Source: Chloroflexota bacterium
GTDB taxonomy: Bacteria > Chloroflexota > Anaerolineae > Anaerolineales > UBA4823
Assembly (NCBI GenBank): GCA_029782365.1
Contig: JAKOUW010000016.1
Coordinates: forward strand, 62,001 to 126,000
Direction: 5' to 3'
Length of the DNA: 64,000 nucleotides
This document shows, one piece after another, positions 8,576 to 17,315 of this stretch; the first letter of the stretch is position 1, and each line of letters begins with the position of its first letter. A model generated the notes under the pieces. The model saw only the letters and a program-made list of their open reading frames with translations, searched no databases and was not told where the DNA came from. Position numbers and translations under genes: made by a program.

Positions 8576-9616
8576 ATGACTACTCCTCCCAAAGAAACCA
8601 CATCCCCTGTCACACCGCATTACCAGGTTCCATTCAGTATTCGGAGATTTGCCCGGTCGAATAGCGCTCAGCTCGGAATTTTGGGCGTTTTCCTGTTGCT
8701 TTGGCTGATATTTATTATTTCGGCTCCTGAAACGTTTTTGTCTCCACGAATTTACTTTGCTTTCATGTCCTCCATCCCCTTCTTTGCCATCATGGCCATT
8801 CCCCTGACCATTGTGGTGGTTGCCAAGGAAATCGATCTCTCGTTTCCATCCATCATGGCCATGGGGATGGTGGCTTTTAGTTATACTTACGGGGCTACGT
8901 CATTTTTCCATAATGACAATATCCAGGTATTCCTGGGGATTGTTGCCGCCTTGCTGACGGGCACTGTTATTGGTTGGCTTAATGGGTTCATTATTGTAAA
9001 ATTCGCCATTCCCTCGCTTGTCGTCACCATCGGCACCCAATTCTTGTGGCGTGGTGCCGACCTGGTGCTCACCCAGGGGGCAAATTTCTCGCTAACCTAT
9101 ATTAATGACACTATCTTTTACCAGTTACTTGTCGGTAAAATCGGTGGATATCTGCCTATGCAGATGGTCTGGTTTATTTTGATCACCATTCTGGGTTGGG
9201 TGTTTTTGAACCGGCATATATTCGGCGCACACATCTATCTGATTGGCGATAACATCAACAGCGCCGAATTGATGGGCATCAACACAAACCGCAGGCGTAT
9301 CCAGGCTTTCATGCTGGTTGGTCTGGTCGCCGCTTTTGCTGGCGTGATTGCCAGCTTCTACGTTTCCTATTTTTGGCCCAGCCTTGGGGATGGATATTTA
9401 CTGAACACCCTGGCTTCGGTTTTCCTGGGAGGCACATCAGTCTTCGGCGGAACCGGTACAATTCTGGGAACGTTCCTGGGAGCCTTTATCATTGGCGCGA
9501 TCGAAGCCGCCACAGTGGCTATTGGTTTAACAGGATTTTGGACCCAGTTTATTTACGGTCTGATCATCGTATTGTCGGTGATTATGCACACGTATTTGCG
9601 CAAGCGCGGGGAGTGA
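8576..9616 (+). CDS. ABC transporter permease, RbsC type
   Basis: A 346-aa polytopic permease of the branched-chain/ribose class (BPD_transp_2). About nine hydrophobic segments start at ~33; the conserved region GDNINSAELMGINTNRRRIQAFMLVG at ~222-247 is the cytoplasmic coupling element, and GGTSVFGGTGTILGTFLGAF near the end is family-typical. A single permease gene implies a homodimeric channel. It lies 21 bp after the ATPase gene and 54 bp before the first UroD-like gene, so all probably share a transcript. Confidence 0.9.
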   Translation: MTTPPKETTSPVTPHYQVPFSIRRFARSNSAQLGILGVFLLLWLIFIISAPETFLSPRIYFAFMSSIPFFAIMAIPLTIVVVAKEIDLSFPSIMAMGMVAFSYTYGATSFFHNDNIQVFLGIVAALLTGTVIGWLNGFIIVKFAIPSLVVTIGTQFLWRGADLVLTQGANFSLTYINDTIFYQLLVGKIGGYLPMQMVWFILITILGWVFLNRHIFGAHIYLIGDNINSAELMGINTNRRRIQAFMLVGLVAAFAGVIASFYVSYFWPSLGDGYLLNTLASVFLGGTSVFGGTGTILGTFLGAFIIGAIEAATVAIGLTGFWTQFIYGLIIVLSVIMHTYLRKRGE

Positions 9617-9670
9617 GAGGGCTCACTTCCTCCTCTGTACCATTTTTGAAGTGATTTTTTACCAAACAAT

Positions 9671-10825
9671 ATGAAGCCTCGTGAAAGGGTGATGCAAACC
9701 CTCAATCATAAAGAACCTGATCGCATCCCCATTGACTTAGGAGCGACGATCGTTTCTTCAATAGCAATTCAAAGTTATCATGAACTCCTGAAGCACCTGC
9801 ACTTGCCGGCCGAGGAGATTAAGATTCTGGATTATGTCCAGCAGTTGCCGTATGTCAGTGAAGCCTTGATGCAGCGCTTCGACGTGGACTTTCGGATGGT
9901 GCAGCTCCCGGCCGCGACCATCAGCGGGGTGGAAATTTTCCAAGAAGGAGATTATTATGCCTTCCTCGACCGCTGGGGATCAAAGCTGCACATGCCCAGG
10001 AAGGGAGGCTTCTATTTCAATTGGGTGGATTTCCCAATAAAGGATGCGACCATGGAAGCATTAGATGCTTATCATTGGCCACAGCCGGACCCGCAGGAAG
10101 TCAACGTCAAACTGGGACAATTGGCGAAACAGCTTTATGAAAACAGCGATTATGCTTTGGTCGGGAGCGCCGTGATTGGGGGTGGCATTTTTGAGCAGCC
10201 TGCGCGGGTGATGGGTATGCAGAATTTTCTGATGTCCTTGTTGAGCGAACCGGCTTTTGCCAATCGCTTGATGGAAACAATCACAGACATTTACATCGAG
10301 TCATGTAATCGCTACCTGGATTATGTCGGCCCGTATATACAGGTTTTCACTTATTGGGATGATATTGCCGGACAAAACGGTTGGATGATCCGGCCGGAAT
10401 TGTATCGAAAGATCATCAAGCCAAAACAAAAGCGTTTGGTGGAAGCGATCAAGAAGAAAACCGATGCCAAATTGTTTTATCATAGTTGCGGTGCGACGCG
10501 CAATTTGATTCCTGATTTGATCGAGATAGGATTTGACATTCTTAATCCGGTTCAGGTCTCAGCCAAAGGAATGGATACGAAGGCATTGAAGTCGGATTTC
10601 GGACGTGATATCGTCTTCTGGGGCGGGGGCGTCGATACACAGCATGTGTTACCGTTTGGTAACCCGCAGGAAGTTGCTGATGAGGTGAAGCGCCGCATTG
10701 ATGATCTCGCTCCGGGAGGCGGTTTTGTGTTTGCTGCAGTCCACAACATTCAAGCGCTTGTCCCGCCCCTAAATATTGTGACTGCATTCGACACAGCCAT
10801 AGATTATGGCAGATATGGAGGTTGA
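9671..10825 (+). CDS. uroporphyrinogen decarboxylase-like (MtaA/CmuA-type) protein
   Basis: A 384-aa TIM-barrel protein of the UroD superfamily. It opens with MKPRERVMQTLNHKEPDRIP, the hallmark of the methyltransferase-like branch rather than haem-pathway HemE. In corrinoid methyltransferases zinc is held by a His-x-Cys pair; here HSC is at 271-273, and a His (VHNIQ, ~358) stands near where the last Cys is often found. No corrinoid-binding protein gene is visible nearby, so methyl transfer is only a possibility. Position after a sugar-type ABC importer suggests it acts on the imported compound. Confidence 0.8.
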   Translation: MKPRERVMQTLNHKEPDRIPIDLGATIVSSIAIQSYHELLKHLHLPAEEIKILDYVQQLPYVSEALMQRFDVDFRMVQLPAATISGVEIFQEGDYYAFLDRWGSKLHMPRKGGFYFNWVDFPIKDATMEALDAYHWPQPDPQEVNVKLGQLAKQLYENSDYALVGSAVIGGGIFEQPARVMGMQNFLMSLLSEPAFANRLMETITDIYIESCNRYLDYVGPYIQVFTYWDDIAGQNGWMIRPELYRKIIKPKQKRLVEAIKKKTDAKLFYHSCGATRNLIPDLIEIGFDILNPVQVSAKGMDTKALKSDFGRDIVFWGGGVDTQHVLPFGNPQEVADEVKRRIDDLAPGGGFVFAAVHNIQALVPPLNIVTAFDTAIDYGRYGG

Positions 10826-10874
10826 GTCTTGACTGGCGGCTGCGGGTTTTTTGAAATAATATTGAGAAGCCTCC

Positions 10875-11978
10875 ATGAATCATCGTGAGCGCGTCCGCGC
10901 CGCCCTGAATCATCAGGAGCCGGATCGCTGCCCGCTGCAGATCAGCTTCACGCCAGAATTCGCTGAGCGGCTTAAAGCTGATATGCAGCTCAAAGGTCAG
11001 GGATTGCACAATCCGCACGGCGGCGGGAACACCTATGATTTGGAACGTGCTCTCGATGAGGATATGTTATTGACATCGGTCGGGTGGGTGAATGGCTATT
11101 ATCAAAACGGTTATCAAGATGTGGATAGTTACGGCGATGAATGGGGAGTGACCTGGAAGACCATCGAATACCAGACGCGTTTCGGCGCCGGAAAATACAC
11201 AGAACCATATGGACATCCCCTGATGGACGATCCTGCTTTAGCTGCTTATTCATCTCCAGATCCGCATCGACCTGAACTCTACACAGATGCCGAACAAACG
11301 ATCCGCAATTTTCGGGATGAATACTGGATCGTGGGCGTAACGCCCACCACTATCTTCGAATGCGCCTGGGCTCTGCGTGGGTATGAACAACTGATGATTG
11401 ATATGGCAACCGATCCCGGCAGGGCGAACTACGTGTTGGATTTCCCTTTTTATTATCATAAGGCGGTCACACAGGAATTAGTCCGCTTGGGCGTTGACAT
11501 GATCTGGCTGGGCGATGATGTCGGCGGGCAGGCGTCCATGTTGATGTCCCCCAAAATGTGGCGCACTTATCTAAAACCGCGTATGGCGGAATTAATTGCC
11601 GCCTTGCGTGCCATCAATCCACAGATTGTTATTGCCTATCACACTGATGGATATGTTTATCCTATCATCCCGGAACTGATCGAGATCGGCATTGATGTTC
11701 TGAATCCCATCCAGCCCAGGGCAATGGACCCGCTAAAATTAAAAACCGATTTCGGCGGGCGGCTGTGTTTTTGGGGTTCAATGGATATCCAACAGACGCT
11801 TCCGTACGGCACGCCAGAAGATGTAAAAAACGAAGTCTTGACGCGGTTGAAAACAATTGGGAAAGACGGCGGATTGATTATAGGTCCTACACATAACCTG
11901 CAGTTGGATACACCGCTGGAGAATTTCTGGTCGATGCTCGAAGCAATGCGAAACACGACTTATCGTTCTTTGAAATAG
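10875..11978 (+). CDS. uroporphyrinogen decarboxylase-like protein, second copy
   Basis: A 367-aa member of the same superfamily, divergent from its neighbour. It starts MNHRERVRAALNHQEPDRCP. At the position of the zinc-binding His-x-Cys of the preceding protein it has HTD (256-258), and THNLQ at 339-343 matches the VHNIQ of the first copy. The changed ligand set implies a different metal site or substrate. The gene is 49 bp downstream of the first copy. It is probably the last intact gene of the importer operon; a decayed glycosidase-like segment on the other strand follows. Confidence 0.8.
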   Translation: MNHRERVRAALNHQEPDRCPLQISFTPEFAERLKADMQLKGQGLHNPHGGGNTYDLERALDEDMLLTSVGWVNGYYQNGYQDVDSYGDEWGVTWKTIEYQTRFGAGKYTEPYGHPLMDDPALAAYSSPDPHRPELYTDAEQTIRNFRDEYWIVGVTPTTIFECAWALRGYEQLMIDMATDPGRANYVLDFPFYYHKAVTQELVRLGVDMIWLGDDVGGQASMLMSPKMWRTYLKPRMAELIAALRAINPQIVIAYHTDGYVYPIIPELIEIGIDVLNPIQPRAMDPLKLKTDFGGRLCFWGSMDIQQTLPYGTPEDVKNEVLTRLKTIGKDGGLIIGPTHNLQLDTPLENFWSMLEAMRNTTYRSLK

Positions 11979-12059
11979 ATTGTGTTTTACCATAGCCGAC
12001 TCTGCAATATTTCACTTTCTTCAACCCGTTGGCTCCACATTTTTTAGCTGATATTCCTC

Positions 12060-12290
12060 AACTCTCCATAACAGGATAACGTTCAGAAGGTTCGTTGGCG
12101 CCCAGCTCTGTCATCAATTGCAGATCGACAGTTCGATCGGTTTGACATTGATCAATGGTCGCCAACACCCTGAACAGTATCCCAATTTGATCGTTTGCGT
12201 CTGGTTATGGAGATGTTATTTTGCGAACTGGCGCCCGAATTTCAAGGCGACATTCTCCAGCGGTGTCTGTTTAACACTGGCGGCTGATAG
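12060..12290 (-). pseudogene. glycoside hydrolase family 2 (beta-galactosidase-like) remnant
   Basis: In the 346 bp between 11978 and 12325 no intact gene is present, but the minus strand carries fragments in shifting frames that read like the start of a GH2 catalytic domain: LENVALKFGRQFAK, then DRTVDLQLMTELGAN followed by a damaged HYP-like end (SERYPVMES and stop). GH2 enzymes typically have DLQLMTELGANAIR-type sequence leading to a HYP motif. Stops and frameshifts separate the pieces, and the rest of the ~600-aa or longer enzyme is absent. The match is from memory of the family and is tentative. Confidence 0.42.
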
Positions 12291-12324
12291 GAGGGGCAGG
12301 TGAGTATCTGGGCAATCAACTTCA

Positions 12325-13296
12325 TCAAGGAGATGGTGTGATTGTCCATCCGGTATCTTTTATATGGATCACCGTGCTGTTCCCCGGCCAATAAAGATGT
12401 GTATAATAGCTTGCGCCTCTCAATGTGGAGGGATTCCGTCCTGTGGTGACGATAATATGATCAGCCGTGTAGTGAGCAAAATAAGTCTCGCGGGAAGCCG
12501 GCAATCGTCCCAAAGTAGGATCCATTGCCGCCCAGCCAATCCCGGGCAGGTAAACATCCAGCCAGGCGTGTTCTGTTTGAGCAATCCCGGGATTTGGATC
12601 TTTGAGATATAACAAGCCTTCATAATAGCGCGCCGGGATTCCGGCCGCGCGGCTCAAGGCGATGACCAGGTCGGAATATTCCGTGCAGTCCGACCCCATG
12701 TAGCCCAACGTGGCTTGCGCGCCCCAATCGTTTTGGTTATAGGTGTAAATCAATTTATCCCCAGCATAGTTGTAAAAGGCTCGAACCTGTTCGCAGTCCG
12801 TCTTTGTTTTACCGGATAAGCCGGCTGAAAGCGACTGGATCTGGGGATTGGCTGACTCAATATGAAGTTCAGGCTGGGTGAATTGCTTCGGTAGATCGCC
12901 TTCGCAGTTAGCCAAATCGTAGGTCAGCTCGTTGACAACAACTTCATAATCAATATCTACTGAAATGGTTGTGCCAGCAGGTTGATTCGAAAAATCAAAT
13001 TCTGCATATTGGTTTTCGTATTCATCGGTCACCAGCGTGTAGGCGCCCGGTGAAATGCGGCGTGAGAGAACTTTTTGGTAAGGAGGCAGGTCGCGAATCA
13101 GCGCCACCCAGAGGTTTTGTTTATCTGGACTGCGGTCACCTTCATTGGTCAAAGCTAGATGCTGGCGGATGGTATACTGCTGAGAACCAGTGGCATTTGT
13201 TTTGGAAACCGGCGCAGCGGAAGGAGGTGCAATCGGCTTCGTTGACGTACACGCTGTAACCACCAGGAGCACCGCCAGAAATACCAAGGATTTCAT
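12325..13296 (-). CDS. transglutaminase-like domain lipoprotein
   Basis: A 323-aa secreted lipoprotein. A signal peptide from the ATG at 13294-13296 ends in VTAC (Cys16). The C-terminal domain has the papain-like transglutaminase triad: Cys204 in GSDCTEYSD, His243 in TEHAWLDV and Asp259 in AMDPT, with the expected AIALSRAAGIPARY stretch between. Members of this family are proteases or peptide-modifying enzymes. The longer open frame reaching 13446 is rejected because the lipoprotein signal fixes the start at MKSLVF. It stands alone; no operon partner is evident. Confidence 0.85.
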   Translation of the reverse strand: MKSLVFLAVLLVVTACTSTKPIAPPSAAPVSKTNATGSQQYTIRQHLALTNEGDRSPDKQNLWVALIRDLPPYQKVLSRRISPGAYTLVTDEYENQYAEFDFSNQPAGTTISVDIDYEVVVNELTYDLANCEGDLPKQFTQPELHIESANPQIQSLSAGLSGKTKTDCEQVRAFYNYAGDKLIYTYNQNDWGAQATLGYMGSDCTEYSDLVIALSRAAGIPARYYEGLLYLKDPNPGIAQTEHAWLDVYLPGIGWAAMDPTLGRLPASRETYFAHYTADHIIVTTGRNPSTLRGASYYTHLYWPGNSTVIHIKDTGWTITPSP

Positions 13297-13468
13297 GACC
13301 GGATTATATTCGAAGCATCCAAAAAAGTGCAGTTTTGGCTGCCCGGTCTGCAGGTCGGCGCACGAATTTACTGCTTGTTCCGGGGCGGCGCCAATCTGTC
13401 GGCAGCGCAGCAAAAGGTCAGTCAGCAGGTTGAGGGTCAGACACAATTAGAAATTAATCCGATCTTTG

Positions 13469-14224
13469 TCAAAGCTCCTGGTTGGCTTTCGCTTTCTCAG
13501 TCATCGTTACCAGCAGTTTACCCATGCTCACCCGGCAGTGATAGGTGATCCACAGTTGCACCGCATTGAAGAAATCGGGCGACAGCATTGGAGCCGTCTT
13601 GCCGACTTGCTTTGCCAGCCCCCGTCCGACGACCGTTGGATCAGCCATCATTTCCAGGGGCACCCCCAACCCAGAAGCAGACTTTGTGCGCGTCAATGGC
13701 GGGTGGATCACGTTGAAAACGATTCCCAGGGATGCGTATTCAAGGGCGAGCGTTCTGGTCAACGATTCGATGGCGCCTTTGGTGGACGTGTATCCGGTCA
13801 TGTTCGGCATGCCTGTAAATCCCACGCCTGAACTTAGGTTATGGACGACGCCGCTCATCTGCTCTCTCATGGCAGGCAGCACCGCGCGGATCATGTTGAG
13901 GTAGCCAAAGTAATTGACTTCGAACTCGCGGCGCATATCATCCATGGAGCGTTTTTCAAACGGAATGAACAAGGCAAGACAGGCGTTGTTAATGAGAATG
14001 TCAATGCGCTCCCATTTTTGGAGAATTTCATCCACTGCCGCTTGAACCTGGCTGGGTTGAGTCACATCGCCGTTGAAAAGGAGCAGGTTAGGGCTGGCGT
14101 GCGTTAAGAGATGGTCGGTTTCCAAATCTATGACAGCGACGCGATCACCCAGATCAAGAAGAGATAGAGCCAGCGCCAATCCGATGCCGTTGTTTGCGCC
14201 TGTGATGAGGACCGTTCTTTGCAT
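13469..14224 (-). CDS. short-chain dehydrogenase/reductase
   Basis: A 251-aa classical SDR, an NAD(P)-dependent oxidoreductase. Cofactor motif TGANNGIG at 8-15, structural NNAC (usually NNAG) at 79-82, catalytic Ser131/132, Tyr145 and Lys149 (YTSTK). The start is the ATG at 14222-14224, just before the beta-strand leading into the glycine motif; the frame is open further upstream but that would overlap the neighbour. Located 19 bp downstream of a small membrane-protein gene on the same strand and probably co-transcribed. Substrate unknown. Confidence 0.88.
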   Translation of the reverse strand: MQRTVLITGANNGIGLALALSLLDLGDRVAVIDLETDHLLTHASPNLLLFNGDVTQPSQVQAAVDEILQKWERIDILINNACLALFIPFEKRSMDDMRREFEVNYFGYLNMIRAVLPAMREQMSGVVHNLSSGVGFTGMPNMTGYTSTKGAIESLTRTLALEYASLGIVFNVIHPPLTRTKSASGLGVPLEMMADPTVVGRGLAKQVGKTAPMLSPDFFNAVQLWITYHCRVSMGKLLVTMTEKAKANQEL

Positions 14225-14243
14225 AGCTTTCTTCCCGTACAAT

Positions 14244-14600
14244 TCAAGCAGAAATCCGAACAGATTTGACAGCAAGAACTGCGCCCACCAATAGAACGAC
14301 AAACATGCCAACCAACGCCCATTGGCCTTGCTCAGCAAAATAACCAGGGCTGGCAATTTCGCTGTATATAACCATCCCCAGGCCAAGTATCAAAATCTTT
14401 TTGCCCCAATCAGTCGATTTCATCATACCGATGCCGCCAGCAATCAACATCAAGGCGGTGAAAAACTCCGCCGCAAGATGGAAGCCGATTGCCCAGGGTG
14501 TGGTTCTAAATTCAGGCACACCGCCCGTTGTGATCGAGACAGCCCACTGTGCGATTATCAGAACCCCAACAAAGATGCCATACCCAGCAGAATATTTCAT
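14244..14600 (-). CDS. small four-helix membrane protein, unknown function
   Basis: A 118-aa protein with four hydrophobic segments at about 8-25, 40-60, 70-85 and 93-113, and no catalytic motif that I recognise. A basic patch (STDWGKK) separates helices 2 and 3. It is upstream of and close to the SDR gene on the same strand. DUF-type small membrane proteins of this shape are common in Chloroflexota and Bacteroidota; no function is offered. Confidence 0.7.
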   Translation of the reverse strand: MKYSAGYGIFVGVLIIAQWAVSITTGGVPEFRTTPWAIGFHLAAEFFTALMLIAGGIGMMKSTDWGKKILILGLGMVIYSEIASPGYFAEQGQWALVGMFVVLLVGAVLAVKSVRISA

Positions 14601-14874
14601 GCTTTTCTCCTCGAGTCAAAAATCACCCTTATTCTATTTTCACAAGAGGAAAAGCTCACCTGCCGAGGGGTGAGTTTAACACTATCTGAGTGGATAGGAA
14701 TTTCATTCGAATAGAACAGTGCTGGATGGACAGTAATGCACCGCAAATCCTCATCTGTATAGGGATTATCCTGGCAAAATAAAATAGCTGATTGGTTGGG
14801 TAATAACCAGCAAGCTGCACAGTTGTATAGAATTTAAACACGAGCGGAAAGTTTGAATATCGGCCTTTAAGCGC

Positions 14875-14910
14875 AAAAAGGGCTGACCATCATTTTGATC
14901 AGCCCTCTTT
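14875..14910 (-). terminator. bidirectional terminator hairpin
   Basis: GGGCTGA (14880-14886) pairs with TCAGCCC (14899-14905), flanked by AAAAA on the left and CTTTT on the right. It lies just past the stop of the minus-strand gene at 14925-15797. The rest of the 324 bp between 14601 and 14924 shows no gene. Confidence 0.72.
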
Positions 14911-14924
14911 TGGGTGATTACCTG

Positions 14925-15797
14925 TCACTTACTCTGTTTCCGAGAGGAGATAACCATTCCCACTGCCAGGATAATGCCCAGGGACATCATCAAAGCGCCG
15001 GAGAATGCCAGGGGTGATTTGACGGTCAGGGACATCAATTTCACCGCATTGGGTCCCAACCAGGGATCAAAGTTGACTGTCTTATCTCCTGCTACATCCG
15101 TGAAGCGAGCCTGGATGGGGCCTTTCCAATCGGTCGCCACAGAACTGGACAGGAAACCTTCTGCATAGAAGCATAACCCACCATCCGGAATCGGGGCGTC
15201 AATCACGCCATCGCAGTCCAGGTCCAGGTTGATTTCTACCGTGGTGACGATCTCATTCTGGCAGTTTCCCGTGGTGCACGGAGTGACAGTATCCTGCGAT
15301 AGAACTTTCAGATGGTCAGGCGTGAGCGGTTCCCAGGTGGTCACCGCGGTCGGGGGCTGCATGTAAAGATCGCCGTTAGCAAACAGGCCGTCGCTATCCC
15401 GGTCGCACTTGACGATGCGCCAGTCACGGGATTGGGTAAAAGCGACTGCCCCGGCTGGAGCATTGTCCTCATGGAACAAGCCCAAATACGCCAGGCCTGC
15501 GTACTGCGTTGTCTTTTTTGCGCCAGCGGAGCAGGAGGATGGTGCGTAAGGATTGGTGTCGAAATCCAGGTGATGCAGGAACGGCACCCACACGCCAGTT
15601 GGGGTTTGGTTGACGTTCGCCAGCACCATGCTGTTTTGATATTTGTACTGCTTCGAATCCCAGGCCAGGAATACCGAAGTGTCCTTTTCTTGGGCCTGTG
15701 CCAGCTCTGCGCTCCACAACAGTAAACCGGCCAGGATAAGCGCCAAAATGAGACTGAGTCGAACCTGCTTTTTTCCGAACAAATTACGAATATTCAT
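14925..15797 (-). CDS. secreted protein with Asp-rich loops and C-terminal anchor, unknown function
   Basis: A 290-aa exported protein. The signal peptide runs to about residue 36 (cut after AQAQ). Two Asp-rich loops resemble calcium-binding type-3 or dockerin-like loops: DRDSDGLFANGDLY and DLDCDGVID. Six or more Cys are in the mature region. A hydrophobic segment near the C-terminus (AFSGALMMSLGIILAVGMVI) followed by basic residues is a sorting or anchoring tail. The start used is the ATG at 15795-15797, preceded by GGAGG; the in-frame ATG 12 bases upstream overlaps that site. Surface-located by prediction; no family recognised. Confidence 0.72.
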   Translation of the reverse strand: MNIRNLFGKKQVRLSLILALILAGLLLWSAELAQAQEKDTSVFLAWDSKQYKYQNSMVLANVNQTPTGVWVPFLHHLDFDTNPYAPSSCSAGAKKTTQYAGLAYLGLFHEDNAPAGAVAFTQSRDWRIVKCDRDSDGLFANGDLYMQPPTAVTTWEPLTPDHLKVLSQDTVTPCTTGNCQNEIVTTVEINLDLDCDGVIDAPIPDGGLCFYAEGFLSSSVATDWKGPIQARFTDVAGDKTVNFDPWLGPNAVKLMSLTVKSPLAFSGALMMSLGIILAVGMVISSRKQSK

Positions 15798-15880
15798 TAC
15801 AACCTCCATAGATTGGATAAAAATGGTTTGGATAAATCGAATCGATATTTATTTTTCTAAGGAGATACCAATAACCTGAC

Positions 15881-15923
15881 AAACCTTACAACCGCCCAAC
15901 AGTAAACCTTACAAAATTGTAAG
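15881..15923. promoter_or_regulatory. direct and inverted repeats in a 369-bp intergenic region
   Basis: AAACCTTACAA occurs at 15881-15891 and 15904-15914, 23 bp apart (about two helical turns). The second copy also forms a dyad with TTGTAAG at 15917-15923. The region 15798-16166 separates a minus-strand secreted protein gene from a plus-strand zinc-ribbon gene and holds no open frame I would call. Probably a regulator binding site; the factor is unknown. Confidence 0.42.
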
Positions 15924-16166
15924 TTATAGTCATTATACACGGAATCTGCATTAAAAACATTAAAAAAGTCATTATTGCTCGTGTTGTCTTATGAATTTTA
16001 TGAAAACCGAATTTATGCGCCAGAATCTGAAAAACCTGGAATTTCTTTCAATTGGCCTGAAGGCAAACCTGAAATGGAAAAAGCTTTGACCCGCAAAATA
16101 AGCTCTCTTCGCAGCCATCATTCGCTTGTATAATTAGCTTACAACATCCTTTGTTTGGAGCAAGCC

Positions 16167-17240
16167 ATGACTCAGAAACAACTCGGCTTTGTAGAACTCG
16201 AATGGACTTGTCAACGGTGCGGCACAAAAAATCCCGGCCTGCAAAAAACCTGCACCAATTGCGGCGCTCCGATGCCGGCAGAAACAGAGTTTGAGCTGGG
16301 CCAAAACCAAAAACTGATCGAAGATCAGAAGAAATTGGAAGCCGCCCAAAAAGGGCCTGATATTCACTGCCCATACTGTGGGGCACGCAACCCTGCCGGG
16401 GCGACTGCATGCGCCCAATGCGGCGGAGATTTAAAAAGTGGCACAGCGCGCCAGGCAGGTCAGGTGATGGGCGCACATCAGGTGGCTCCCATCCCGGATA
16501 TCACCTGTCCCTTCTGCAAGGCTACCATCAAAGCCGACGCCCAACGCTGCCCGAACTGCGGCGGAGATCTGACCCACCCAGCCGCCGCGCTACCGCAAGC
16601 TGCTGAGCCGGCTAAGAAGAGACCAATTTGGCTCTATATCGCCGCAGCGCTGCTGGTTGTGGTGTGCTGTGGAGCGATTGGCATGTTTGGATTGTTGAGT
16701 CTGCGCACCAGCGATGTGCGTGGGCAGGTGCAGTCGGTCGCCTGGCAGCGCAGCATCGAAATCATGGAGCAAAGGCCAGCAGAGAAAAGCGATTGGCAAG
16801 ATCAAATACCAGCAGGGGCAAAAACCGTCTCCTGCTCAGAGAAACTTCGCGAAACTAGTAAGAATCCCGCCCCAAATTCTAAAGAAGTATGCGGAACGCC
16901 GTACACGATCAACCAGGGCAACGGCGCAGGCCAGGTGGTGCAAGATTGTGAATACCAGATTTACGATCAGTACTGCAACTACACCGTTCTCGAATGGCAA
17001 GTGGTGGATAAAGCCGTTGCACAGGGCAGCGATTTGCGACCTGCCTGGCCTACCTTATCACTGGGCAGCGGTCAAAAAGAGGGCAGCCGGAGCGAGGCTT
17101 ACAAAGTAGAATTTTCAGCCAATGGACAGATATATTCATACCAGCCGGCTGACCTGAACGAATTTAGCCGGTTCGTCCCGGGCAGCACCTGGACGCTGAA
17201 AGTGAACACGTTCGGTGCGGTGAATTCGGTCTCTCCCTAA
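16167..17240 (+). CDS. triple zinc-ribbon membrane protein
   Basis: A 357-aa protein. Three CxxC-x(n)-CxxC zinc ribbons lie in the first ~140 residues: CQRCG...CTNCG, CPYCG...CAQCG and CPFCK...CPNCG. A Pro/Ala linker leads to one membrane helix (YIAAALLVVVCCGAIGMFGLL, ~160-180), then a ~175-aa extracytoplasmic domain with several Cys and no recognised fold. So the ribbons face the cytoplasm. The start is the ATG at 16167 with TTGGAG six bases upstream, not the in-frame TTG at 16155. A strong terminator follows. The role is unknown; the external domain may sense or bind an envelope component. Confidence 0.8.
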   Translation: MTQKQLGFVELEWTCQRCGTKNPGLQKTCTNCGAPMPAETEFELGQNQKLIEDQKKLEAAQKGPDIHCPYCGARNPAGATACAQCGGDLKSGTARQAGQVMGAHQVAPIPDITCPFCKATIKADAQRCPNCGGDLTHPAAALPQAAEPAKKRPIWLYIAAALLVVVCCGAIGMFGLLSLRTSDVRGQVQSVAWQRSIEIMEQRPAEKSDWQDQIPAGAKTVSCSEKLRETSKNPAPNSKEVCGTPYTINQGNGAGQVVQDCEYQIYDQYCNYTVLEWQVVDKAVAQGSDLRPAWPTLSLGSGQKEGSRSEAYKVEFSANGQIYSYQPADLNEFSRFVPGSTWTLKVNTFGAVNSVSP

Positions 17241-17252
17241 CTCACCCCGGCA

Positions 17253-17298
17253 CAAAAAACAGGAGCATGTGAAGAGACACCTGCTCCTGTTTTTTTTA
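17253..17298 (+). terminator. strong intrinsic terminator
   Basis: A 14-bp stem AAAAAACAGGAGCA (17253-17266) with its exact complement at 17282-17295, a 15-nt loop and a run of T. It ends the zinc-ribbon gene. Confidence 0.88.
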
Positions 17299-17302
17299 AA
17301 GG

Positions 17303-17308
17303 TATAAT
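17303..17308 (+). promoter_or_regulatory. -10 element of a likely leaderless azlC promoter
   Basis: TATAAT at 17303-17308 is seven bases before the azlC ATG (17316), so the start site would coincide with the start codon. No good -35 is seen; the region 17 bp upstream lies in the terminator stem. Confidence 0.5.
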
Positions 17309-17315
17309 CGCCCGC

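Noticed and set aside
9671..11978. HemE of haem synthesis
   Set aside because: The N-terminal pattern is that of methyltransferase-like UroD proteins and two divergent copies follow a sugar importer.
12118..12303. Short plus-strand open frame as a gene
   Set aside because: Composition and lack of a ribosome site; the opposite strand shows GH2-like remnants.
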